Part shown: piece after piece, positions 25,418 to 36,405 of the stretch
Layout of the letters: every line of letters begins with the position of its first letter
How positions within the stretch are numbered: the stretch's first letter is position 1
DNA from: Amborella trichopoda
Taxonomy: Eukaryota > Streptophyta > Magnoliopsida > Amborellales > Amborellaceae
Direction: 5' to 3'
NCBI RefSeq assembly: GCF_000471905.2
Contig: NW_006497557.1
Span: 297,884-361,883, forward strand
DNA: 64,000 nt
Position numbers and translations under genes: made by a program
Notes under the pieces: generated by a model
What the model was told of the DNA's origin: nothing
Databases searched by the model: none
What the model saw: only the letters and a program-made list of their open reading frames with translations

Positions 25418-25799
25418 GGAAAAAGTTTATATAAAGCTGAGGCTCTAAACAATCAAATTGGAGCCTACCTCAAAAATTTCACTAGAAGAGATTGTTTTGA
25501 TGCCTAAATATTTTTAAATTGATCATCTCGGCATCAAGGGCATGAGAAAAAAAAATGGATTTCAAGTTTTGAAAATAATGTATTTTGTAATGTACTTTTA
25601 AACTGTCAATTTTCAAGATTTTCAAGTTTTCATAGATATGTTGATTTACGCTCTTTTTGAAGCTTTAAACTTTAAAGATGAAAATATATTTTGTGGCTAT
25701 TACAAAGATTTTCAGTATTGAATCCACATTTCTCGAAACTATTTAAAAGTAGGCTTTAATTTGATTGTTTAGAGCCTAGGATCTATATAAACTGCACCA
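25418..25799. mobile_element. A-type Mutator-like MITE
   Basis: A 382-bp element with long inverted ends: GTTTATATAAAGC...GAGGCTCTAAACAATC on the left and GATTGTTTAGAGCC...ATATAAAC on the right. Flanks TATAGATTA and GATAGATTA match at 8 of 9 positions. It is followed within about 30 bp by a B-type copy. Confidence 0.8.
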
Positions 25800-25830
25800 G
25801 ATAGATTAATCTAATTTAGTTTTTAAAAAA

Positions 25831-26376
25831 GGAAAAAGTTTATATAAGGTTGCAACATTAAAATGTAGAACTATGGATGCATCTCAAAAATCCATCAAAA
25901 AATGTTGTTTTAATATTGAAAAGCCCTCTATGAAAAGAAAGGATTTTGAGTTTCAGAAATAATGCATCTTACACCACATTATCTAGACCATCTATTTAAA
26001 GATTTTCATATGTTTATAGATCTACTTGATTTTAACAATTTTTAAAGTTTAAAATTTTATAGTTAGATATGGAAATAGATTTTGAGATAATCCTAATAAT
26101 ATTTTTTTATGAGACCCTCTCATATCCATGTGTGTAGGATCTCAAAGGATCACCATTAAATTTGACACAGATATCTAAAAAAATTATCACATAGGTGTGG
26201 GACTTGACTTTTCTAGAGATCTGTATCAAATTTAATGATGATCCTTTGTGGTCTTACACACATAGATGTGAGAGGGTCTCATAGGATCATTACTCTAAAA
26301 TTATATATCATAATAAAATTTGAAGGTAAGCCTTAATTGAATTGTTTAAGGTTGCAACCTCATGGAACCCACACCC
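25831..26376. mobile_element. B-type Mutator-like MITE interrupted by a foldback element
   Basis: Starts GGAAAAAGTTTATATAAGG and ends GGTTGCAACC...CCCACACCC. It is flanked by TTTAAAAAA on both sides (25822-25830 and 26377-26385), a perfect 9-bp duplication. Its length of 546 bp exceeds the usual 390 because another small element sits inside it at about 26109-26282. Confidence 0.85.
26109..26282. mobile_element. Nested foldback (inverted-repeat) element
   Basis: A 174-bp near-palindrome. The left arm begins ATGAGACCCTCTCATATCC and includes AAAGGATCACCATTAAATT. The right arm is its inverted copy and ends GAGAGGGTCTCAT. The arms are about 70 bp with roughly ten differences by eye and a short spacer. 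It interrupts the MITE at 25831-26376, so it is younger. Its superfamily is not clear because no target duplication could be fixed. Confidence 0.75.
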
Positions 26377-26533
26377 TTTAAAAAATAATATAAATTAATT
26401 ATATTTTACTTTTAAATAAAAATAAATTGTATTAAAATATAAAAAAATAAGATTTTTATTTTTTCACCCACTCCCCGAGCTAATGGTATGAAACTATGAA
26501 TCTTAAAATTAAGGAGAGAGATTTATTTCTATC

Positions 26534-26541
26534 TATAAATA
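26534..26541 (+). promoter_or_regulatory. Probable TATA box of PSAT1
   Basis: TATAAATA lies 192 bp before the PSAT1 start codon and is followed by CT-rich sequence (near 26555-26636) of the kind found around plant transcription starts. The predicted start would be near 26565. Confidence 0.6.
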
Positions 26542-26725
26542 CCTAGTTCGAACTCTCTCCCCTTTCGCAATCTTTCTCCCACTCTCCAAACAAGATCCTC
26601 CCTATCACGCCACTCTCTCTCCTCTTTCCTTCACGCACAGTGAAAGTCAAGGTATTAAATCCAACGCCCGCCCTGTCTCTTTCTGCATCTTTGGGACTCT
26701 GTCTCTAAGTCTTTAGGAGGCAGCA

Positions 26726-28030
26726 ATGGCGTCACTCACCACCCCTCACCGTCTCCTCCTCCTCCAAAAACCCACCAAAGATCTCAGCACTCTTACTTTC
26801 TCTGAGAGATCTTCCTACTCTGTCAATGGTTGTTCCTCTGCAAAAACCCAGAAACCCCTTTCCATCACCTGCACCGCCATTTCCCCATCTTCTCTCTCTA
26901 CCCCACTTGAGCTTTCCAAACCCCACGAGAAAGAAAGGGTCTTCAACTTCGCTGCAGGGCCTGCAACTCTTCCCCCCAATGTTCTCAAGAAGGCCCAATC
27001 TGAGCTCTATATATGGGGAAACTCGGGCATGAGTGTAATGGAGATGAGCCATAGAGGTAAGGATTTCCTCTCCATTATTCAAAAAGCGGAATCAGATCTT
27101 AGGGAGCTGTTGAAAATACCAGAGAACTATGAAGTTTTGTTCTTACAAGGTGGAGCAACTAGCCAATTCTCTGCAATCCCATTGAATCTCTGCAAACCTA
27201 GCGATAATGTCGATTTTATAGTTAATGGTTCTTGGGGTGATAAGGCTTACAAGGAAGCTCAAAAGTATTGCAAAGCCAATCTGATCTGGTCCGGGAAATC
27301 TGAGAAGTACACAAAGATCCCATCTTTTGATGAAATTGAACAAAACCTTGATGCCAAATACCTCCATATTTGTGCGAATGAGACCATTCATGGCGTTGAG
27401 TACAAGAATTACCCAGAACCCAAAGGCAAGGACACTGTGTTGGTGGCTGATATGTCCTCAAATTTTTGCTCAAAACCAGTCGACATTTCCAAATTTGGGG
27501 TCATTTACGCAGGGGCTCAGAAGAATGTGGGTCCATCTGGTGTAACCATTGTTATCATAAGGAAGGATCTTCTTGGAAATGCACAGGAAATCACGCCTGT
27601 TATGCTTGATTATAAGATCCATGCTGATAACAAATCTCTCTATAACACTCCCCCATGTTATGCAATTTACATTTGTGGATTGGTTTTTGAAGATCTTGTT
27701 GCTCAAGGTGGTTTGGAGGCCATTGCGAAGAAGAATTTGGAGAAAGCTTCGATTCTCTACGATGCTATTGATGAGAGTGGTGGATTTTACAGGTGCCCCG
27801 TCGAGAAATCAGTTCGCTCTCTTATGAATGTTCCCTTTACTCTGGAGAAATCTGAGTTAGAAGGAGGCTTTATTAAGCAGGCCGTTAGTCAGGGCATGGT
27901 TTCACTCAAGGGTCATCGATCCGTGGGTGGGGTTCGAGCCTCGATCTATAATGCGATGCCTTTGGCTGGGGTAGAGAAATTGGTTGCTTTTATGAAGGAG
28001 TTCAAGGCAAAACATGCTCTGATTATTTAA
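26726..28030 (+). CDS. PSAT1: Phosphoserine aminotransferase, chloroplastic
   Basis: PSAT1 converts 3-phosphohydroxypyruvate and glutamate to 3-phosphoserine in the plastidial phosphorylated pathway of serine synthesis, using pyridoxal phosphate. The 434-residue intronless frame matches the usual plant length and single-exon layout. Residues 1 to about 65 are rich in Ser/Thr with few acids, as in a plastid transit peptide. The catalytic class V aminotransferase domain begins at [15 protein letters not shown] (73-87). Visible landmarks are GGATSQF (142-148), the Trp at 170, DMSS (242-245) and the cofactor-binding Lys 266 in [12 protein letters not shown]. The C-terminus contains [17 protein letters not shown]. 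No interruption was seen. ATG at 26726 is the first in frame and keeps a full transit peptide. Expected to be active. Confidence 0.98.
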   Translation: MASLTTPHRLLLLQKPTKDLSTLTFSERSSYSVNGCSSAKTQKPLSITCTAISPSSLSTPLELSKPHEKERVFNFAAGPATLPPNVLKKAQSELYIWGNSGMSVMEMSHRGKDFLSIIQKAESDLRELLKIPENYEVLFLQGGATSQFSAIPLNLCKPSDNVDFIVNGSWGDKAYKEAQKYCKANLIWSGKSEKYTKIPSFDEIEQNLDAKYLHICANETIHGVEYKNYPEPKGKDTVLVADMSSNFCSKPVDISKFGVIYAGAQKNVGPSGVTIVIIRKDLLGNAQEITPVMLDYKIHADNKSLYNTPPCYAIYICGLVFEDLVAQGGLEAIAKKNLEKASILYDAIDESGGFYRCPVEKSVRSLMNVPFTLEKSELEGGFIKQAVSQGMVSLKGHRSVGGVRASIYNAMPLAGVEKLVAFMKEFKAKHALII

Positions 28031-28255
28031 ATTACTTAGAGTCAGTCAGATTTAATTTTGCTTTTGTACTCTTCTTTTATTCGGGTTTCTTTTTGTAGTA
28101 TTTTGATTGATGCAAAATTGGGAATGGGTTTTATAGGTCTTATTGGATTTTGATCTGTTGTAGTTTTACTTAGTATTAGTAAAGAAGAAAAACAAGGAAA
28201 GTTGCGATTCTATGTACCGAGGGCTGTTCTCTTCTTATTTTGCATGCTGTGATTC

Positions 28256-28261
28256 AATAAA
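28256..28261 (+). terminator. Probable poly(A) signal of PSAT1
   Basis: AATAAA, 226 bp after the PSAT1 stop codon, preceded by T-rich sequence typical of plant 3' UTRs. Confidence 0.5.
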
Positions 28262-28602
28262 AATTGAGTAGTTTAGATGATCGCCATGAATACCTGGTTT
28301 TCGTCATAGTCATACCTGTTTTCGACATATTATTTACTTCCTTATTATGGTTTTATAATGAATTCAATTATTAATAAATAACAGTCTGGAATCTGTGGAT
28401 AACTCTTATCCTTGAATTGAACTTCAATTTTCCATGTCTCCCTGCAATTTGCTATTTCACACTTCTCTAAGTTGCATATATGTTTTAGCTTCTTTGTTCT
28501 CATCGTTCCCATTCGGTCAATGGTGCTATATGTATAACTATAAAAAAACAGTGCTATATGTATAACCATCAAAAAAATAAAGAGTGGGCAATTTATTGTA
28601 AG

Positions 28603-28822
28603 CAGTGTTAAAAAACAGGGCACGTGTTGAAAACTTGATAGGATTCCAAGCCCAGACAACCGAATCTGGCAGTGACTTGGCTGAGTCCCAAAAGGACAGA
28701 AATATCGGGAACTGGCCTGGCCAATTCCCTTGTGTTTGGTTCTGGGCTTGGTTGGAGCCTGCCTGCTGAGTCCAAGTAACTCAGGCAAGTTTGATTTGAA
28801 CTCGCTGAGTTTTCCAACAGTG
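28603..28822. mobile_element. Small hAT-like non-autonomous element (tentative)
   Basis: Starts CAGTGTTAAAAAACAGGGC and ends GAGTTTTCCAACAGTG, close to inverted repeats of the CAGTGTT type used by hAT elements. The inside is GC-richer than its surroundings and carries GACTTGGCTGAGTCCC and related words. No 8-bp target duplication is clear. Confidence 0.4.
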
Positions 28823-30129
28823 CTGCTAGATTTACAATTTTAAATTTTAATGAAGTGGATGTTTTATATTTTTGATTTTCTTGAGCTAGTGGATTGTTAA
28901 TTTTTTTTGGGTAAATCAATGGGGATTTTGGGCCCCTGCCCATGGTCATTGATAAGAAGAGAAAAAGAATGCAATATAAAAGTTATGTTACAGCTCTCTT
29001 ATAAGGACTTCGTGCAGAATCATAAAGAGATAAGAATAGGAAATTTGGGGGTGAGTCCTCCAAACAGTGGCTTCTGAGAGTGCTAGCACTCTCTTAGCCA
29101 AACAATAGGCACAAGCTATGTTCGATTCTTGATGAGCATGTAAAATCTCCGACTTTTTTCATGTTGAAGGTAGCATGTGATGGCAATTAATGGTCAGCGT
29201 GTGTAGGCTCCATGGGGTTTAGGAATGGCCTCGAGTAGACTCCACCAAGACATTGGGAATCGCTTTCAATGAACAATGGGAAACGCTGTCTCTTGAGTGG
29301 ATCATTATGTTCTCTTTGATTTTTTCTTATTTCCTTCAAGTGATTCAATAAAATTGAGTAGTTCAGAGCATTCTCTTAGTGGATCATTATGTTCTCTTTG
29401 ATTTTTTCTTATTTTCTTCTAGTGATCCAATAAAGTTGAGTTTTTCAAAGCATTACCATGGTTTACGTATTTTTCTATCATATTATTTATTTTCTTGATA
29501 TTGCAGTATGGTGTATTTTTTAATTCCATTCAGTTGAAAGTTTGACTTGATTCCTGCAAATTGGGCTTGGGCTTTATTGGTTAGCTGTTGGCTATTGCAG
29601 CACAACGTCCCAATATCAATTCTTACTGCTAAAACTACCCAAAAAGGACTTGAGTCTGACAGTCTTACTATATATTATAAGGAGGGGAAAAAAACTGAAA
29701 TTTGACCATAGTTGGGAACCCCATTTCCTTGAAATATGACTTGGATTCTAATGTTTTTCTGATTACCTATTCGTTTCACCTAATTTTTCATGTTTTCCCT
29801 GCAGTTACTGATGCCACTTCCCTCTAAGTCTCTTAGAAGTCTCAACTTCTTTACTCCCTTGCTCAACCATCATCAGGAATAACTCTGCATATGAGCATGC
29901 TCTTTTGAGCGACTCTTTATATTTCATAACTATCAAGAGATGAACTGTGCTGTGATTTGAACATGAAGTGGAACCTTTTACATTCTTTTTCGTTTTTTTT
30001 GTTTTTTTCCTGGGTTTCTATTATATTCTAAGGGATATCCTTTTGGTTCAACTGTATGCAGTGCATATGAACATGGACTGGATTATTTTGTTTCCAACAT
30101 TTTCGATAGAGATCCCCAGTATACCATCT
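28823..30129. other. Intergenic sequence with a tandem duplication
   Basis: A unit of 82-bp period (from AGTGGATCATTATGTTCTC to AATAAAATTGAG) occurs at 29296 and again at 29378. Nothing else was recognised. Confidence 0.5.
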
Positions 30130-31265
30130 TACCTGAAACGGGCTGGCTTTTTCCCAAATGAAGCTACCTTAACCAGTGTCCTTAGAGCTTCTACAGGCTT
30201 GGTTTCACTAGAGCTAGGCCGACAAGTACATGCCCATAGTTTCAACACCGGCAGGGACTTGATAGTAAATAACGCACTCTTGGACTTGTACTCCAAGTGT
30301 GGAAGTCTAGAGGAAGCGAGATTGGCTTTCGATAAGATGGTAGAGTGTGATGTGATCTCATGGAGTACTATGGTGTTGGGTATGGCTCAAAATGGCCATG
30401 GAAAAGAGGCCCTTAACCTCTTTGAAAGAATGAGAGAAACAGGGATTAAGCCAAATTGTATATCTATGGTGGGTGTTCTTTTTGCTTGTAGCCATGCTGG
30501 TTTGGTTAATGATGGATGGAACTATATCCAATCATTGGAAAAGATTTATGGGGTCAAGCCAGGTAAGGAGCATTATGGATGCATGGGCGATCTCTTAGGG
30601 CGAGCAGGGTGTCTGGAAGAAACTGCAAATTTCATTAGAGAGATGAAATGTGAACCAAATGCTGTTATTTGGAGGACTCTTCTTGGAGCTTGCAGTGTCC
30701 ACCAAAACATGGAATTAGCAATACATGCAGCAAAGCGTGTAATCAAACTTGAACCAGAACATGAAAGGAATTACATACTTCTCTCTAACATTTATGCCAC
30801 TTCTTCTCGGTGGGACAACGTTGTAGAAGTGAGGAGAGAGATGAGTGAGAAAGGAGCCAGGATGTAGCTGGATTGATGTAGAGAGAGAAATCCATGTCTT
30901 TGTTCTGGGAGATACTTCGCACCCCAGAATGGAGGCCATAGTTAAAGAGCTCAACAGGTTGATGGGAAGAATTAAAGGATACAGGTTATGTTCCTGTTAC
31001 AAATTTTGTGTTACATGACCTCGAAGATGAACAAAAGGAGGAGGCACTTCGATACCACAGTGAGAAGATGGCCACGGCATTTGGGTTGATTAGCATTCCT
31101 CAGGGGAGGCCTGTTAGGATTATGAAGAACTTAAGGATATGTGGTGATTGCCATATATTTGCGAAATTTGTGGCCAAGATTGAGAATCAGAGAATAGTGA
31201 TTAGGGATCCAATGCATTTTCATCATTTAAAGGATGGAGAATGTTCATGTGGGGATTACTGGTGA
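30130..31265 (+). pseudogene. PPR-DYW organelle RNA editing factor relic (At2g03880-like)
   Basis: The C-terminal half of a PLS-class pentatricopeptide repeat protein with E and DYW domains. Such proteins bind organelle RNA and deaminate C to U. The first part (30130-30864) reads LKRAGFFPNEATLTSVLRAS through KCGSLEEARLAFDKM, ALNLFERMRETGIKPN and ACSHAGLVNDGW up to SSRWDNVVEVRREM. It then continues in a second frame with WIDVEREIHVFVLGDTSHPR, and in a third with VLHDLEDEQKEEALRYHSEK and a typical end CGDCHIFAKF...HFHHLKDGECSCGDYW. Two frame changes (near 30860 and 30980) plus loss of all N-terminal repeats make it non-functional as it stands. The order and wording follow Arabidopsis At2g03880 (REME1) closely. 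Sequencing error cannot explain the missing N-terminal half. Confidence 0.88.
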
Positions 31266-31692
31266 TAATTGAGAAGAGATATGTATGAGGAAAATGGTTG
31301 TTGCATCTCCTTGGAGAAATTTTCTCTAAGGAGAAGAGATATGTATGAGGGTTTATAGCTCTTTTATTTGATATTTGAAATATTTATGCTTCCAACTTTT
31401 GAAATCTAGGGTTTTTACTCTAAAAGTGTTGCTGAAGGTTAGAGATTTTTAGTCTTTGTTGGTGGTAAGAAATCGTGGTTTTTTTTCTCTACATATGTTT
31501 TCGGTGATCAAATCAACAGATCAACAGTCGATATGGGCATTTAGTCCTTAACGCCCATGAACAAATCAAGTGTTTGCAGCAAGAAGTCTAGGGTGCTTCT
31601 TTACAATGGCTCTGGGGATCAAAGAAACAGTCAATTAGGGGATTTTTAGTCCTTCAATTTGGTGAAGAACTCTGGGGTTTTTGTTATTGAAA
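31266..31692. other. Spacer and possible 5' leader
   Basis: Lies between the PPR relic and the start of the coiled-coil gene. GAGAAGAGATATGTATGAGG occurs twice (near 31270 and 31331). It probably contains the promoter and 5' UTR of the next gene, but no TATA box is convincing. Confidence 0.4.
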
Positions 31693-34600
31693 ATGTCTCT
31701 GAGGATCAAAGTGGTGGTGGATAAGTTTGTGAAGGTGTTAAAGGAGGTTCTAGATGCAGATATTCAGGATCGAATTATGAAGGAGAGAGAGATGCAAAGC
31801 TACATCGAAGAAAGGGAGCGAGAGGTTGCAGAGAGAGAGGCAGCTTGGAAAGCTGAGCTTTCGCGAAGAGAGGTAAACTACTGAAACTGTGGGATGATAA
31901 TTAATATGATTAGCATTTTAATTGGATATGGAAACTCAGATTTACTTAAAAAGCAAAAAAAAAAAGGTTAGAGATATCAAAATTAATATGTATTTGCAGC
32001 AATTCCCTGTGTTTTTTGCATCATTTTGTGCTGTTTGCTTTGAAGCATTTAGTTTTGGTCCTTTGAAAGAAGTGGAAGTTGGTGGGTATGAGAAACTTAT
32101 GATCATGAGACTAATACTCACACATTTGCAAAGAGAGTTAACAAAAAGAGCTAGGTTTAGGTGCAATTTCCTCTTTTTTTTTCTTTTTCTTTCTCGAAGC
32201 CTGAAGTCACAAGTTCTGGGACTCAAACCGGGGTTTCTCTAGTGAGAGCCGAGTAACCTCACCATTTAGACTACAATGGATGTGCAGTTTTGAGTTCAAT
32301 CTTTGTCTCTTTTTTTTGGTTAATAATAATATTTCCTTATGCATCTACTTGATAAAATTAATGAAAATTTTACAAAAAGGAATTCCTTTTGTGTGTGAAT
32401 GCCATTTATTGTTCTAAATCAACATAATCTTGTGACTTTTTAGTGGGCCATGGTGCTCATTTTTATTTTAATCTCAAAATGGTCATGGCGTTCATTTTGG
32501 TAATAACATTCATAGTTTACAGATTGGACCATAACCTAACTAGTGCCTTGGCCAATTTGGTCCAAAGCAAAAGATGGGTTTCATCAAGCGCTAAACAAAT
32601 CCAATGTTTGACTGGTTTTGGCTTTTTGGACTGACCAATTATAACCGGTTAGATGGACTAAACAAAGTTGTACTAATTCTTTCACAGTACATTTCATATT
32701 TTTAAACTGTTCTTCCTATTTTTTGTCTTTATTTTCAAGAGTTATTTTGATTGGGCTAGACCCTTCATGCTATGGTGGCTAGTCTTGTTCTAAGAACACT
32801 TATAATATCTATTTAAAACCTGGAAGTATAAATTTAAGATATTACAGTTAAATTAGATGCAATTATATAATTAGTATATGACGGACATTGCTTATGGGCT
32901 TTGAAGTACAAAAATCTATAGGTTCATGATTCTACGTAGTTTGTGATTGAGTTATCCTTTCATGATAAGCCTTTTAGTTTCTAATCTATGAGGGATTATA
33001 GGAGCGGGAGGTCTCTTAGTCAATCAGTTGATTGGGTATATAGGCAATGCCTTCATTCTAAGTGGATAAGTGAATAGATTTGTTTGGAGTTGGATTTGTT
33101 GAGGTTGCTGATGGCCATTATTGATTTGTGCATACCCATTGGCATTTTTTGGGTGTGTTGAAAGTTGGGAATAATAAAAGTTTTACAAAGGTGGGAGAAG
33201 TGTGGGTAGAATGTATTGAGTGGCTTTCATTGGTTTGGTGTTGGAGTTTGGAGGGTTATGGTTGGGATTCTTATGACAGATTGGAGAGCTACAGGACTTA
33301 ACTGCATCTTCTCACCATAGGTTCAGGACTAGCAAGTGTTAGGGGTTTAGTTAAGGATAAATTCCAGGAAATGGAAATGAGATTGCAAGGTTGATTAGGT
33401 GGGGCAGTCAATATAGGCCAATGACATGGCTCTCTAATGGTCTCAAGATTTTCATGTTTTCCTTTTATCCCATTCGATTATCAAAGTGGTTATTGTTTTC
33501 TATTGGTTTAGATCTGATGATCACAAGATTTTCATGTTTTCTTTTCAGCCCCTTCACTTGCAGAAGAGGTTCTCATTCATACTAGTTTGGACTTGGAGCT
33601 GGATATCCAATGGTCTTGAAAGATTGCAGATGGCTACCTTTTTTTGGAGATCCTCCCTCCCTATGTGCATATGGGAACTAATAAATTCATGGCTTCCCTA
33701 AATTAGAATAAGTGCCTGGATGTATTTGAGCCGATATTATTATTTCCACTTTGCTTATGTTTGATTAAGTTGTCTGTCACCTCTAGGGATACATCTTTCC
33801 AGCTAACGATTGTCGTTTTCGCCTTGTTAGCCAAAAACATGTCATGGTTTTATAGCTACTTCATTTGTTTTTTTGTTTTTTTTTCTTTGAATAGTTCTTT
33901 GTTTCTTAAGAAAAAGGAAGTATATATTATTTGGATGCAGTTTCTATAAGGCCTAGGCTTAATGAAAACAAAGTAAAGCCTCACCTCGAATCCTTGTACC
34001 GAAAGCACTCTGAGTATCTAAAATCTCCATGATGCCTCCAAAATCAATTTCCATGAGTACTTATTTTTAGGGAGAAGTGGATGTTCTAGATAATATGTTA
34101 CAATATAAACTGTTTTTGGGGCTTAAAATCCAAATTTTTTCTGACAATCCTAGTGGTCAACACCAAGATGATCGATTTGATGGTTTTCTGACACTAGAAC
34201 TGCAATTTTCAGTGAGTTTTGAGATGATGCCTTACTTATTTTGATATTGCTGCAGCCCTATCAAAATTTCCATTTCATTTCCTGGTTGGAAACTTGAGGG
34301 CAAAAAGAAAATAAAAAGACCTTGCTTATTCAACATCAAGCTATGGCCTTCGGCCGCCCTGACTTACTCGGTAGGGCCTAGTTGACTTGCCTGAGCCAGC
34401 ACTGAGCAGCCTAATGACTTAGAAAAGCCAAAAAAAAGAGAAAAATTTTAAAAAGAAAATTAAGGAAATAACTAAAACTGATAAACAACAGAAAAAGCAT
34501 ATAAAAGATGAGAAGATTTTTTTTTTAAATAAAAAAAGAGGACTGGCTCAAAATCATCTTTTCAGAAAATGGAAAGCTCAGAAAAATGAAGACAATAAAA

Positions 34601-35433
34601 CAAAGCATAAACAAAATTGAATATAAGTCAAATACAATTGATTTAATCAAAGATTAGCTCACTTATAAATGGAATATATAAATTATATCGTAATTATATA
34701 CCCCTGAGTTGGGGGGGTTTGGGGATCAGCAGCCTGTCGAGCCCAAGCAACTTGGGCGCATCTAAATAGACTCCCCCCCCTGAGTTTGGGGGGTTTCGGG
34801 GTGCTTTAATTGGTTTCCCACTCATAAATTGAGGACCTTTGGTGGTGGCCTCTTTTTTTTCTTTGGATAATAGATGTCAGGCATCAATTTCATTAGATTA
34901 CTTCTTTTAATGGAAACTAATGGACTGTCTTCTCTCTTCTTTTGCTGTCATGCCCAATGAACTGTCTTCTCTCTTCTTTTGCTGTCATGCCCAAAGAAAG
35001 AACCGCTTAGTCTTTGTTAAGATGGCATTTATCACATGGATTTTTCCAAGTAGAATACTATCACTGTTGTTGTTTTGCTATCTTGTTGATGCTATTCCCT
35101 TTGTTGGTGTTATTTCCCCTTGTGATTCTTTTCTTGATTATTGAAAAAGAACTCTTGATTATTAGGGTGTAAATTGAGTTTTCCTTGTATTGAAAAAGAA
35201 TTCTTGATCATTATGGCACAACTATCTATGTGGTTATGCTGATTGTGTGTTTCTTGCAGGCTGAGATTGCTCAGCAGGAGGCAAGGTTGAAGATAGAAAG
35301 AGAGAACCTAGAAAAGGAGAAGAGTGTTCTCATGGGTACGGCATCAAATCAAGACAACCAAGATAGTGCTCTTGAAATCACTGTTAGCAGGGAGAAGTAT
35401 TGCTACCTCAGATTTTCAAAAGCAAAGGAATGA
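31693..35433 (+). CDS. Small coiled-coil protein of unknown function (two exons)
   Basis: Exon 1 (31693-31872) and exon 2 (35260-35433) join in phase 0 across a GT-AG intron of 3.4 kb, giving 117 residues. The protein is highly charged and almost entirely helical in character. Residues near 27-84 are rich in Glu, Arg and Lys, with heptad-like spacing through REMQSYIEEREREVAERE and the start of exon 2 (AEIAQQEARLKIERENLEKE), so a coiled coil is likely. After it comes a polar stretch (TASNQDNQDS) and a C-terminal LRFSKAKE. There is no signal peptide or membrane segment. I do not recognise a named family. The clean splice junction and continuous heptads across it argue that it is a real gene. 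Confidence 0.65.
32171..32280 (-). mobile_element. tRNA-Glu-derived SINE-like retrocopy
   Basis: On the - strand from 32280 it reads like plant tRNA-Glu(CTC). The A box is TAGTCTAAATGG, the anticodon region is GGCTCTCAC and the B box is GGTTTGAGTCC. The 3' side of the acceptor stem does not pair with the 5' side, and after about 30 further bases there is an A-rich tail (RC of 32171-32192). This looks like a tRNA-derived retrotransposed copy and not a working tRNA gene. It lies within the intron of the coiled-coil gene. Confidence 0.6.
33932..34260. mobile_element. Diverged MITE related to the A/B family
   Basis: GTTTCTATAAGGCCTAGGC near the left end and GGTCAACACCAAGATGATCG inside follow the layout of the A and B copies, but the sequence is clearly separate (GCCTCACC where B has GTGCACC). 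Termini are worn. It lies inside the intron of the coiled-coil gene. Confidence 0.5.
34924..34994. repeat. Tandem duplication, period 37 bp
   Basis: ACTGTCTTCTCTCTTCTTTT followed by GCTGTCATGCCCAA occurs twice without visible differences. Intronic. Confidence 0.9.
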
Positions 35434-36405
35434 GAGTGGATCCTCTGATCAAGGAGAAGTATGTGCAAAGTTAGTGCTCTTTCACCTTTCATTTAAAGGT
35501 AATGCGGATTATGTTATATCATATTGCGCTGACAAATTGGTTGCAATTTAGGGTCTCGAAATTTTCTTGGGTTCTGTTGTAATGATGAATTGTAAATTGG
35601 ATGGGTTTATTTCATTATTGCTTGGACAGGAAAATACGCCTTTTTCTCAATAAATATTTTGTTATTTGTTGTGTAAAAAATGCTTTCCTCTTTTTGTGTT
35701 TCTTTCTAGTTTATGTACCGTCATATTATATTTTATAGAAAAGTCTGAAGTATATTAAATCTAACAATAGTCTTAATTGTATTCTATTAAATCTAACAAT
35801 AGTTTTAATTGTATTTTTTCATGGATCAGTTGGAATGATCAATTAGTTCCCTATGGTAATGTAACTGGTAATCTGATCGGTTCATTCAATGGGAATATGA
35901 TTCAATTTGTCGCGTGGTATTGTTACATTTTTGCAGTGTAGTTAGGTTGTTGTGACCTGTGGAGATACTCGAGGGATATCTTTTCGAGGCTTTTTGACAT
36001 TGTTTTGATTTGTTTCAAGGGAAAGTTTATTTTATGGCCATAGCATTGCAAAGTCGCACATAAAACTCACTGCTAAAGGTAGTTTTTCGTGCTGGAAAAC
36101 CTCTATATTGATCATCACAACCTCACTGTTGTTACTTGTCCAGACAAAAATTCTCATCTGATGTTTGCTGTTGTTACTTGTCCAGATTAATGGATTTCGA
36201 TTTGACCTCATGGGGCATTTAATGAAATGTACCGTGGTATGTATTGCTATTATCTATGACCTACAAGCTATGAGTACTTTCCAAACCACCATCAATTGAC
36301 AATACCTGCACTTTTTGGTTCAATGAGCTTAGGTAAGAATATTTAAATGTCAAAGCGTAGTAATAAGAGCAGTAGCAGTTGAAACATAAACTATTAAATT
36401 CATAT
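35434..36405. other. 3' flank of the coiled-coil gene
   Basis: Probably contains the 3' UTR; AATAAATATT near 35651 is a possible poly(A) signal. A 32-bp tandem duplication (ATTAAATCTAACAATAG) lies at 35754-35817, and CTGTTGTTACTTGTCCAGA occurs twice near 36127 and 36168. Confidence 0.45.

Noticed and set aside
26732-27082. Minus-strand open frame opposite PSAT1
   Set aside because: Shadow frame of a clear gene; no domain.
32209-32280. Functional tRNA-Glu gene
   Set aside because: The acceptor stem does not pair and an A-rich tail follows.
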